Below the pieces are notes generated by a model. That model did not search any database. It was not told the origin of the DNA and saw nothing but the letters and a program-made list of their open reading frames with translations. A program made the position numbers and the translations under genes. Shown piece by piece: positions 34,369 to 45,205 of a DNA stretch of 64,000 bases (position 1 is the stretch's first letter; each line of letters starts with the position of its first letter). Where the stretch lies: positions 961,604 through 1,025,603 of the forward strand of contig NC_049982.1 of the NCBI RefSeq assembly GCF_000003815.2, read 5' to 3'. The DNA comes from Branchiostoma floridae. Its lineage: Eukaryota; Chordata; Leptocardii; Amphioxiformes; Branchiostomatidae.

Positions 34369-35070
34369 CAATGATAGCTTCGTGCTTCTGCCGCAAAACT
34401 TCCCTGGGAGCCAGACAGGACCGGGTAGCTAGCGAGGTTTGTTAGCAAGTTTTGTTCCGGGAGCCAAGGCAGTCAGCCCGACAATCTCACATTAGCACTC
34501 CGGGGGAGTTTAAGCCCGAAGGAGTTATCGCTACCCTTTCCCTTTCGGGATAAAGGGTAGGTCCTAGCTGCCCGATCCCGGATGGCTTCCAGGGTACCGC
34601 AAAACTAAAACTGCACTGATGACAACGTTAGCTTGTGACGCAGGCCATTCTTGAATTCGCCCCAACAAAAACGTATATCTAATGCACCTTAGGTATACGT
34701 ATTTAGGTCGTCTAATCAAGTATCCGAAGGAACAAAAAGTTGTACTATGTGCCATTTATATTGTTCTGGTGATAAGATACTATTATGGCAAAGGTTATGC
34801 TTTAAATTTGGTGGGCAAAATGAGGAGGGTGGGGTTGGAAAGAGCTGTTATTATTGGCCAGCCACGTTTCTGCAAGGCCTGTAAACGGTGGCACATTGTA
34901 GTAGTTACACTACATAATTGTAGTGCAGCAGTAGTAGTAGAAGTCGTTATAATATTATCTAACATAGAACAACAATACTGTCGTGTGTAGTAGTTGCACT
35001 ACATAACTGTAGTGCAGCAATAGTAGTAGAAGTCGTTGTCATATGTCTAACATTACAACAACAATACTGT

Positions 35071-35283
35071 CGTGTGGGCTCGGAATTTAGAGATGCCGGG
35101 TTCGATACTCGCCGTGCCACCGACGTTGTGTCCTTGGGAAAGGTACTTTACACGACCTTTGAATTACTCCACCCAGGTGTAAAATGGGGTATCTCAGTCC
35201 GGTCGGGGAGGTAGATACTACCTTTACCTTCTGTCTGTACTCGTGGTACATTTGAAATAAGTAACTAACTTGAGTGCAGTGCC
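35071..35283 (+). mobile_element. Degenerate tRNA-derived SINE
   Basis: The B-box-like GGGTTCGATACTCGCC is followed by TTGTGTCCTTGGGAAAGGTA and CTTTACACGACC, the body seen in the SINEs at 4583 and 39497. Confidence 0.65.
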
Positions 35284-35292
35284 ACATTGTCC

Positions 35293-35820
35293 CACCCTCA
35301 CACTCAGGGTTGACATCGCGGCAAAGCCTAACGATATCACCCCTGACAATTCAGCCAGGGTATTTGGGTATTTGGGGCGCCCTGCTTATGAATATTAATG
35401 AGCTTGCCTGATTTGTCGCGGGCCAATCAGCGACCGGATTGCAAGTTTCGAACAAACAGCGTACGGAGCGGCGTGTACAAAGATCTGTTTATCTTTGCGT
35501 GATGGTAATGTTTTTTTTTTCGTATGCTAGGTCGGTACATGTATACGGTGATGCCGTGGTTACCCTATACCCACAGAACCGACAATGTTAAATTTGGTAC
35601 CTGATAAAGACGTCTGGACGCTGAAAGAACGTTACGCCGGTACTGTTATCTTGCTCTTGAATATTAATGAGTCGCCTTATATGGCGCCTTTCCGAGCTTT
35701 CGACAACAAAAAGCCAGTTGGTTAGAAGCCACGCCCCAAATACCCAAAAACCCTGGCTGAATTGTCAGGGGTGATATCGTTAGGCTTTGCCGCGATGTCA
35801 ACCCCTGAGGTGTGAGGGTG
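35293..35820. mobile_element. MITE with long inverted repeats and 8-bp target duplication
   Basis: Inverted termini of about 85-90 bp start CACCCTCACACTCAGGGTTG / CAACCCCTGAGGTGTGAGGGTG and include GCGGCAAAGCCTAACGATAT. CATTGTCC flanks both sides exactly (35285-35292, 35821-35828). An 8-bp duplication fits hAT or related superfamilies. There is no coding frame in the 350-bp core. Confidence 0.85.
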
Positions 35821-35849
35821 CATTGTCCTCGTCTATCACAAGGCAAAAC

Positions 35850-36140
35850 AAGAGTTCGGAGACCTCATACCTCCATGAAATATTTTGATTATGTTAATGA
35901 CAGGGGGCCCAAAATTGAAAATTGACCTTGACCTTCGTCTTCCCAACACTTACCCACATATCCAAATATCATTACAATCCATCCAGGGGTTGTAAAGTTA
36001 TGCTTACCACAAATATGCGGAAACACAGACAGACAGACAGACAGACAGACACACACACACACACACACACAGACACACACAGACAGACACACACACACAG
36101 ACACACCAAAAACTGAACCTCCATTTTTCATGGAGGTAAA
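35850..36140 (-). repeat. Dispersed element end with CAGA/CA microsatellite
   Basis: Minus-strand relative of 49210-50345: AGAGTTCGGAGACCTCATAC, CCATCCAGGGG, then (CAGA)n/(CA)n and ACCTCCATTTTTCATGGAGG. Confidence 0.65.
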
Positions 36141-36407
36141 TACTGTCATTTCGCATCTGACCTTAGACCCACCATACTACGTCGTTTTAATCAGATACGA
36201 GCATGCTAGAATGTGTTCCAGGCAATTTAACATGTGGCTGCGGCCTCTGTATACAAAAGCTTAGGCAGTGGGCCTATCTGGTCACGCATCATGATCAGCA
36301 ATTTCAACCAAATGGAGAGAATGACAATGGTTCGTTAAATATTTGAATGTATTCTTATGTTTTACGCCAAAAATAGTTACTCAAGCAACTGGATATGGTT
36401 TTGAAAC

Positions 36408-36450
36408 GGCCAGACGTTTCGGAAAGAATCCACTTTCCTTCGTCAGTGAC
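36408..36450 (-). ncRNA. Hammerhead-ribozyme-like motif (b)
   Basis: Minus strand: CTGACGA, A, stem GGAAAG / CTTTCC with loop TGGATT, GAAACGTC; the flanks GTCA / TGGC can pair. It has the same layout as motifs (a) and (c), with compensated stem II differences (AGGTAG, GGAAAG, GGATAG) that keep pairing. The repeat flank CAAGCAACTGGATATGGTTT is shared. Confidence 0.45.
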
Positions 36451-36833
36451 ACTGAAGTGATCTGCAAGAAACAGGTCTTTTATACTCTAACTATGAATGA
36501 AGACAATTTCAGATGTCCAATAGGAAAGGTTGTAAGACAATTCAGACTGAAGACAATTTGGATTCCAAAGAAAACAAAGGTAAGCCAAAGTCAAGCTGAA
36601 GACAATTTGGATTTCAAAGGATATCAAGGCTAAGACACAGTTAATGCAAATGAGTCAATTTGCTCCTGTTGTTTTAGTTACAGGAGCTAAAAGTTTTGTT
36701 GTTGGGGGGGGGGGGGTAGTGCTATGTCCATGTCTTATGTTTTTATTTTGCAATACTGCCGTTACGTTATAGTAGCAGAAGGAGGGGGGGGGGGGCTCTG
36801 GGCTGCAGGGACCTGTTTACATACATATATGTA

Positions 36834-37010
36834 CAGTAGAAGCCAGTTAATTGCACAACGGATGAACGCACACTTCTGTTAACTGCACGGAATTCCAAAA
36901 TCCCAAACCGATGCGGTCCAGCTAGATAACTTCGTATTATTGCACCAGCCGGATAATTGCGCGAAATTCACTGGCAAATAGGCCGTGCAATTAAGCGGCT
37001 TCTACTGTAT
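36834..37010. mobile_element. MITE, ACAGTAGAAGCC..TTAATTGCAC family
   Basis: Ends ACAGTAGAAGCCAGTTAATT and AATTAAGCGGCTTCTACTGT are inverted and flanked by TA, in the style of pogo/Tigger Tc1/mariner derivatives. A second copy is at 41211-41391, in intron 2 of methyltransferase copy 2. Confidence 0.75.
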
Positions 37011-37641
37011 TCTACTTTTGTATTCTACTCCGAACCAGTCTCCAGTGCAACCCGTTTTGGTGTTCCCTTTGTTACCTTAATCCACTCTTTAAAAGAAAAA
37101 AAATCAACCGCCAACGCCCAAGGCTCGCGTAGCTGGATAAACAAGGTGCTGTGAAAATGTCACTGACCTTAAATTCCAATACAAGCCAGTATGCCTCCTC
37201 GCGGAGACCAGGACGCATGTGCAGCGACAGGAATTCTAGGTAATATCTCAAAGGTCAAGTCGCCGAAAAAGAAAACAAAACTCTTCTGGACGCTGTTATG
37301 CAAATAGAAAAAAAACAATGGTGGAAGCAAGAATTTAGACAAACCTCTGGTTGCAAAATCTGTTCCTACATTTTCAGTATCACAAAGAAGCGAGAAGAAG
37401 TCGAGTTCACTTAGTATACTAGTAGAATATGATCCTTGTGTTAGTTGACATTGTAAATATGCCATGTATTTCTCAACTATCATATTGTTGTGACCTGTAC
37501 TTAACCCGTTGGGTATATATATATGTACAATAAAGGTCTTTTTTTTATTCATTCATTGTTTTCTTTTTCGGGGCCTTTACCTCTGACAGATTACGTAGAA
37601 TTCCTGTCGCCGCAAAAGCGTTCTTATCTCTGTGAAGAACA

Positions 37642-38157
37642 TACACACCCCTAGGCCGGCTTCACTCCTCTGCCATGCCAGCTTTTTGATACTATCTTAT
37701 GCTACCGTAGGATCTGCTTGGAGACGACCTGACCCCAGGTTGGGCGGGGATACGGGATTGGTCTGTCCCGAGGCCAAACTAAACAATAGCACGCAAAAAC
37801 GTCCGCACGCAGTGCTGCCTCACCAACGCAATACCCGCTCGCATAATCTATATCATTATCCAGAATTTATTTTGACCACAAATATCCAAAAACACATAGA
37901 CATGCAAACGAACGCGCGCATACACACACAGAGACACGCACAGACACCGAGCGAGGGAGAGAAAGAGATCGAGAATAAGAGAGAGAAAGGGAGGGGGCGC
38001 AAGAAAACAAGGTCTCCATTTTTATTGGAGATAATTACCAAAATGGCGCATCAATGCGCAACGCGAGGTCAGTTAATCTCCAAGCAGATCCTAGGGTAGC
38101 ATGAGGTAGTATCAAAAGCTGGCAAAGGAGTGTAGTCTGCCTAGGAGTGCGCATTGT
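37642..38157. mobile_element. MITE, ATCTCCAAGCAGATCCT family
   Basis: Inverted arms of about 75 bp: CTAGGCCGGCTTCACTCCTC ... CTTATGCTACCGTAGGATCT at left, AGATCCTAGGGTAGCATGAG ... GGAGTGTAGTCTGCCTAGGA at right. Its right part also heads duplication copy 1 (21735-21935). Relatives: 50519-50692, where the arms lie in reversed order. Confidence 0.7.
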
Positions 38158-39422
38158 CTTGGTGATTAAGGTAAGTTACATTTTACAGGTCTATTCAACT
38201 ACCTGAGCCTTGGGCGTTGGCGCTTGATGTTTTGTTCTGAAGAGCGGATGAATGTAACAAAGGGAACACAAAGCCCAAACGGGTTGGACTGGAGACTGGT
38301 TCGACAACCATGCAACCGTTCTGTACATGTTGATTTGGGTGATGGGCGATGGGCACCTTAAAGTTAAGGGGATGTTGTCCAATAACGCAAGATCCTTTGA
38401 CAATGTCCCGAGTTTCACAAATATGTAACTTGTTCTTCGTTATTTTCTATTTATACAAAGACGTAAGGTCGAATTTTGCCAGTCATGGTTATAGATATAT
38501 GTAAACGGGGGTTCCTACAGCCCCCCCCCCCCTTCCACTACAATCAGCATTCCGACACTAAAACACCTGCTGGCGCAAGTGATCCGTCTTTTGCCGGGAT
38601 CACTCTCCAGATCATCAACGCACATTTCACCGAGTAAAGATACTTTGCTGAATTCAGTAAATGTGATGAAATGATTAGGTCCAAGTAGACAACTGTTTTG
38701 TATCAATTTGTGTCAACCCTAATTACAAATCTACATAATTGTAGGGCGTTCACAGGTGGTATACCCGCCCCTACCATTCTTGCATTACCTGATCTCCATT
38801 CAACAGAGGAAGACCCCAGATCGGCCTGACCAGAAACTCAGTACATTGTGTAAGTCCTTTCCGGCACAGCCTTGTAGTTTATGGTTGTAGGGGCTAAGGG
38901 GGCAAGGCTGTGTATTCTACAGTCTTTGGAATGAGCTCGTTTTTGAATGGTTTAGGTCTTGTTTCCCATAGACTGTGTTTCATAATAAGGTCGAATCCTC
39001 AGGATGTATAACTTCGTTAGTTTCCCCATTCTACTAGACAGGGTCTCACTGCGCTCTCGCTGCGACCTAAATTGGATTAGTGTAACCCTTGGCTTCGTAA
39101 TTGAAACGTCATTCAAAATGTAAATATAACTGGAAAGACAACAAAACACGCAAAGCGTAAGCCACAACTACTGTGGAAAGGCAGTAAGTATAACGTAGTG
39201 TGTTTCGATCTAGCCTGTTATTGTTCTTCCTCTTATCATATGTATAGTTGTCTTTGTTTACGTTACAATGTTTTAATTTTATTCTCGGTTGTTTGAAGGC
39301 AACCACAGTGCCCACTATGACTGCCTGACTCTCTTAATGTGTAAAGTGTACTGGTACAAATGTTCTGTTCTGTATTTTAAAATGACATAAGTACCAAATT
39401 GCAACTACAGGTGACAGTCAAC

Positions 39423-42400
39423 ATGTCTAAAGAAGACCACAAGCTGAGGCAGCGAATCAGATGTGAGTACAAGTTTCTTTAAAAAAACTAACATGTGGGA
39501 CCGCGTAGCGCAGTGGGACCGTGTTCGCCCCGTGACCGAGAGGTTGCGGGTTCGAATCCGCCTGACGTGTCACCGATCTTGTGCCCATGGGAAAGGCACT
39601 TTACACGGCTTTCCTCACTATACTCAGGTGAAAATGAGTACCTAGCTTCGACTCACGGTGATTTACAACATTCACCCTGACGGGAGACCTGGCGCATATG
39701 AAAGGGTATGTCACCCCGTAAGGGGCGGTATAACCCTGTCGTGTGTAAACATGTGCGAACACGTGCGATCACGTCGACCGATGATGTATGTTCGTCTGTA
39801 TCTCTGTGGATCTGCCGCTACCAGCCAAAAGCTGCATAGGCAGATCCGTGTAATGAGTTGTATCATTGTCAATAAAGAAATAATTAAATAAACATGTTAG
39901 CCTGTCAAATCGACTCTAGATGTATTACAGGATCTACCAAAAGAGCTTGAAAAGAGGGCGCATGTAGTTAATTTGTGCACACATAGTCGGGCCCAGCGAG
40001 TGTTTGCCGCAGTCGTTACAATTTTTTTTCATTATAAAAAGACGTTGTTGATTAGCATATCATACAAAAATCGACCGCCCAGATCTTAAGGAAGTTTTGT
40101 ATCTGACATATGGAAGACTTGCGGTGTGAGGGATATTTTTTGTTGTATGGAATGATCAGACAATTGCCTGTTATCCCTCGGGGGGGTTGAACTAGCTGGC
40201 AACAATTCAGTGATATACTCAGATAGTTGTTTAGAATCGTAACAGAAAGCCTTTGTATTTTTTTCCTACATGTACGTGTCGGCCAAAATGAAAATTCCAC
40301 TCTTGTATTCAACCATGAGAATATTTCTTTCATCTCGCGTTTACAGACCGCCATGTAGAGAAGATATACAAAGACCTTGAAGAGGTATGTACATTTAGTA
40401 TCTGTCTTAACCAGTTTTTCAGGTTTCTGATAATCTTCGATTCACCTGTACATTAGCATGAGTAGTGGTGCGTACCTAAAGCCCGGACTTGGAATTGGAC
40501 CCCAAATGTTTAGGTCCAAGTCCAAATAAACCTAACTGTCCGGAGCCAAGTCCGGACTTGCAAAAAGCTATCTGTCACTTATATTTCTTTTTTTTGTTCT
40601 AAACCATCTAAAACCTTCCATAGACAGTGAAATTTGCCCTGGCAAAAGACCCAAAAAAATTCATGTTTACACTGGCTGTATATGATTTGCATGTATTTTT
40701 TACATTGCATTTCAATTCATGCTAACATGCAATTTTATATGCACCACCCCCCCCCCTCGTCCTCAAAAAAGAAAAATTTCTAGTGCACATAATACGCAAT
40801 GATGGGTTCAGGTCCGGACTTAAAGTCCGGACATGAATCTGAACTGCTGGACCTGAATCCTGACCTGAACCTGAATATGAGTTTAGGTACGCACCACTAA
40901 GCATGAGCACCTGCGGGATACCACAGCCACAATTACCTTCGTGCAAACAGAAGTATTGTTTCGGTTAATTTGTCTTGGCGTGTGTGGGTCCATGCTGATT
41001 GGCTGTGAGACAGAAACAGGTATAACTAGAGTCTTGTTGGGTGGGCAGGCTGTCTCCACCCGTTTCAAAGTCAGGCAGGACTAGTGAAGCGGGAAAACCC
41101 ACAGGCAGAATGAGCCAGCAATTCACAGTTATGATGAGTAGAACAGGAAATTCGGAAAAAAAATTTCAAATGACGTATGAGATCGTGGATTCCTCGTGAC
41201 AAGCGTGTACAGTAGAAGCCGCTTAATTGCACACCCAATTTGCCAGTACATTTCGTGCAATTATCCGACTAGTAACTGCGACAACAAAGCATAGTTAGTT
41301 AACTGGACCTCACCACCATGGGACTTTGGGATTCCGTCCAATTAACAGAAGTGTGCAGTTATCCGTTATGCAGTTAACTGCCTTCTACTGTAAGTGATAC
41401 ACAGTACTACAACTCCAGGTTTAACCTGCAACATGGCGGACAATACTTACATCGTGATCACGTGAGCGGAAACGACCAATGAAAAATGTTCTTACTGAGT
41501 GATGTCGTTCTGTCCCAGCTCGGTTACCATGACAACGACCCCCTGAAGGTGACTGACCTGATCACGTTGGACCAGTGGCACTACTTCGGCACCGAGCCTG
41601 TCGACGCCGCCATGAAGCTACTGGACATCAGGTACTGAAAATTCAGTTTATTAGCTAACATACACGATAAATACATACGGAGCTAATAATCTTAGTACTA
41701 GTTAAAACCACACATCCAAGACCTTCCTATGATTTCGCTCCCAAACCACCCGCACACATCCAGGACCATCTCACTTCTGCTCCCGACCACTCTTCATTCA
41801 GAACCTTTCCACGCTCTCTGATTAAGCCTTTTCACTAATTCAGGACATATCCTACGATTTTGCTATAGATAACTCCTCCTTAAGCCCCAGTCACACATTC
41901 AGGACATTCTAGGTAGTTCTAGTAACACATGTACATGAAAGTTACAAAAACCGGGCGTATTGCTACAGTGTAACAGTGCCATGGAAACCCACACAAGAGT
42001 CAGCGACAGTCACGAGATCTTACGATTTTGACCGGCCGATAGCACCAACCTTCAAGTTGGCACGCGGCGCGGCAGCAGCTGGTTATATTACACTGAACGA
42101 CCTGTTATACCCAGCTTTTGCACATCTATCTGCAAATGCCCTTTAAAACTAAAAGTGTTCTTATTTTTTTATCAAACAGGGAGGGCGCGCGGGTCCTGGA
42201 TGTGGGGGCCGGTATTGGGGGTCCCTCTCGGTACCTTGCGCACAAATCCAAGTGTCACGTGACCGCCTCTGAACTGCTTCCCGACAACCACCGCGTGGGG
42301 CAAGACCTGACGTCACGCTGTGGCATGACGGGAAGCGTGAAGCACGTGTGCGGTGACATCATCACTACAGAACTGGGTACGGGTCAGGTTGTGTTTTTCC

Positions 42401-44471
42401 TGGTCGTCTCTTTTGTATGTTTTTCACTTATTTGTGACTTTCACCGATTGTAAGTACAGCCGCCTGACATAGACAGCAAAAGCTGTTTGAAACAAATACT
42501 TATCAGTGAATGAGATTATAGAACAGTACCTGTTAGGCGACTTCTAGCATCATTGAACTAAATAAACGGGACCTCCGGAAAATAAATGATATGATCCAGG
42601 CTTCTAAAATATTCGAATTAAGATATCTTACAAATGACAAAAAACAGAAAACGAATCTGAACAAGTGATTTTTTTTCGATATAAGGTATTTGAGTGTATC
42701 CTATGTATTTGTTATCCAAAAGTTTCTTTGGTTAGGCTACCTTTTATTTGTTTGATGTTGATATATATGTCTGGGGTTTTCCTCATATCGCATTAAAAGG
42801 CGCCAGTATAGGCGACATGTCTCGCTTCAAACTTCGTTTGAAATAAAATGACGCCTGAAGACTATTGACCTTGAATGACCTTGCAGGTGACCAGGAGTTT
42901 GATCACGTGATGAGCATCCAGGCCATTTACTATGTGGAGGACAAGCCCCGGCTGTTCCGTCAGTTGTACGACTCCCTGAAACCCGGAGGAACCATGTAAG
43001 TGCTTTTTATGTATCTATCCACTGAGATTTACCACATTCGCTGAAGGATTGACATAACAGGTGACTATCACCGTGTCAAGATGTCAAAATGGACGGAGAC
43101 AATACTGTACGTTTTGATCCACTCAAACGTGTCCGGGGTTTGGCTTACTTCAAACACGGGACCTCCATGTAACGTTCTATCAGAGGGACGGCCCTACCCG
43201 AAGCTAGGTACTCATTTCAGACTGTCTGAAGTTTTAACTTCAAAGAAAATCGTGTAAAGTGTCTCTATAAGGGCCTCTTTCTCACCCCAAACGCCCCATG
43301 TAAGTGCATTTTAATGAGCTAAGATGGATGCAGTGTGACCTCCTATGGATCATATGATATGGGTTTCTTTCCCATTCCTATGTCCTGTCCGAGGGTTATG
43401 GGACTAAATATCTTTACCGTCTTTCTCTACTTTACAGCTGTTTTGAGGAGTTCTGCCGCCTGAAGGATGTTGAGAACTCTGACGAGCAGGCGGCGCTGGA
43501 CTTCTTCCTGCTGTGCGTCAACACCATGCCGACTCACGGGGACTACAGGCAGCTTCTGGAGGACGCTGGGTTTCAAGTCACGGTCAGGCTTTTCCCACAT
43601 TATAAAACTCCCCTCTCATCTTTCTCTTGCTTTTGTACCCGCTCCCTCCACCTCCGTTCTGGAGGACGCCGGGTCTGAAGTCACGGTAACGCTTTTCTCG
43701 TTATACTTCATTCCGAGGGGCTGATGTATTGTTTTCGTCTCTTTCTGTTAAGCTTGCTACCGTATTCTAGCTCTCTCGCGCTCCCTCTTTCCCCCTCTCA
43801 ATCTCTCTCCCCCATATCTAGATCTTATTCTCTGTATGTACATACATGTCTCTAAAAGTATCTGTGTATGTATGTAATTCCAAAGGACTGAAGTGTCTTT
43901 CTCTCACTCCACTTTTTCTCGTTCTCTGGGTGTCTGCGTGAGTTTCTGTAATGCGGTTCACCGTCTCTATGTTCTGTCAGAAGATGACAGACTTCGCCCC
44001 TTCGCCAATACTGCTATTTCGGACCATCGGTCTAGTCTGAGCATGTATGTAAAAGGTTATTTTCGGCATCGTAGACAGAGACAGACTGGCAGACAGACAA
44101 ATAGATCGACAGACAAGCCATTTTGATAAGATTCAGTCAATTTAAAGGTCGATGAAAGTTTCACAATCAGATGAACGATTTCCGTCTTTTGAGTCTCTAC
44201 AACTTGGTCCGGATGCTTCAAGACATAGATGAGTAGATTTTGGCATTTATTGACTAAAATCTTGCTTCTGCAGGTCCACGACATTTCCGACACGTACAGC
44301 GAGTACACGCACGGGCGCTGGGAGAACTGGGACCAGCAGCGCGACAAGTACGTGCGGCTGTACGGGGAGGACATGGTGGACGGCTGGCTCAAGTTCATCG
44401 TCACCGCCAAGAAGCTGTGCAACGAGTTCGGGCTGGTGGGAGGGGGGCGCTTCGTCGCGCGTAAAGTCTGA
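39423..44471 (+). CDS. SAM-dependent methyltransferase, SDMT/PEAMT-like, copy 2
   Basis: Seven exons (39423-39462, 40347-40384, 41519-41631, 42180-42376, 42887-42995, 43438-43582, 44274-44471) with the same lengths and phases as copy 1; 279 residues. Motif I V-L-D-V-G-A-G-I-G-G and motif VI L-K-P-G-G are conserved. After motif IV the two differ: copy 1 S-F-Q-V-I-L-Y, copy 2 S-I-Q-A-I-Y-Y (139-145). In exon 6 F-F-E-E-F-Y becomes C-F-E-E-F-C. These positions line the substrate side in related methyltransferases, so a shifted substrate preference is possible. Both reading frames are intact, which argues that both genes work. AATAAA lies at 44957, where the 3' UTR meets the end of the EGF gene on the other strand. 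Confidence 0.85.
39497..39890 (+). mobile_element. tRNA-derived SINE with target duplication
   Basis: It starts GGGACCGCGTAGCGCAGTGG, has a B box GGTTCGAATCC and the body GTGCCCATGGGAAAGGCACT, and ends in an A-rich AATTAAATA tail. AACATGT repeats on both sides (39490-39496, 39891-39897). Copy 1 has an uninterrupted site after its exon 1, so the insertion is younger than the duplication. Confidence 0.85.
40463..40899. mobile_element. hAT-type MITE, 437 bp
   Basis: Ends TAGTGGTGCGTACCTAAA / TTTAGGTACGCACCACTA; AGCATGAG repeats on both sides (40455-40462, 40900-40907). The matching stretch of copy 1 (about 23037) has a single TTAGCATGAGTACGTGCGGG, the empty site. The interior consists of inverted variants of GTCCGGACTT / CAAGTCC. 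Loose pieces of the family are at 4105-4200, 7955-8065 and 9080-9145. Confidence 0.9.
41211..41391. mobile_element. MITE, ACAGTAGAAGCC family
   Basis: Inverted ends ACAGTAGAAGCCGCTTAATT ... AGTTAACTGCCTTCTACTGT in intron 2 of methyltransferase copy 2; not present in copy 1. Confidence 0.75.
43655..43690 (+). pseudogene. Ghost copy of methyltransferase exon 6, copy 2
   Basis: GTTCTGGAGGACGCCGGGTC and TGAAGTCACG|GTAACG repeat the 3' end of exon 6. After it both genes share CTTTTCTCGTTATACTTCAT-like sequence and GGGGCTGATGTATTGTTTT, showing common origin with 27606-27690. Confidence 0.75.
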
Positions 44472-45205
44472 AGATCAATTTGAAGATGGTTCTTTGATGA
44501 TAATAAAAACTACCTCCACCAATATGGTTATGTTTTCTTAGCGTACTTTGTAGCGGGTGTTTTCGTTTTTTGGTATAACCCCATACATAATGGGTGTGAA
44601 GACAAATTTGAATAAGGTTCTACTCGTCTAGCTTTGATGCTAACTACCCCCACCAAGAGGGTTATGTTTTCGAAGCGTAGCACTACTATGTAGCGGGTGT
44701 TTGTGTTTTTATTCACCATCACCCCAGAAATTATGGATGAAAAGACCAATGGGTGGGTTGATGATATAACTATTTTTGGTGGTGAACAGGCTCTTGTGCT
44801 TAGGAAGAAGTGATATAAGATTTTAAAACAGGAGTCAAATATGTGAAGACTTCATTTTATTTTCTTTGATTATCTTGTCTCATTGTATGATATAATATGG
44901 CAGCTACATATCATTACGACCCTCCCTCCCAACATCTGCTTGGAGACTTATGTACTAATAAAACGGGCACTATATTTGGGATAGACATCAAATGTTTGAA
45001 ACGAAGATTTCTGTTTATTTTGCCATTGGTCCATGCATACATGTATATTAGTAGGTGAAGCTTTGCTAGTTTATTTTTTCTCAATTATTGATATGTTTTA
45101 TTTGTGTGCAAAGCTAAGCTTTGAAAGCATGTTTTGGCGAAACGTTACGCGATGAAACTTTGGGTCCACGTAAACGAACGTAGAAGCCTTTCTGTAAAAC
45201 TTTCG

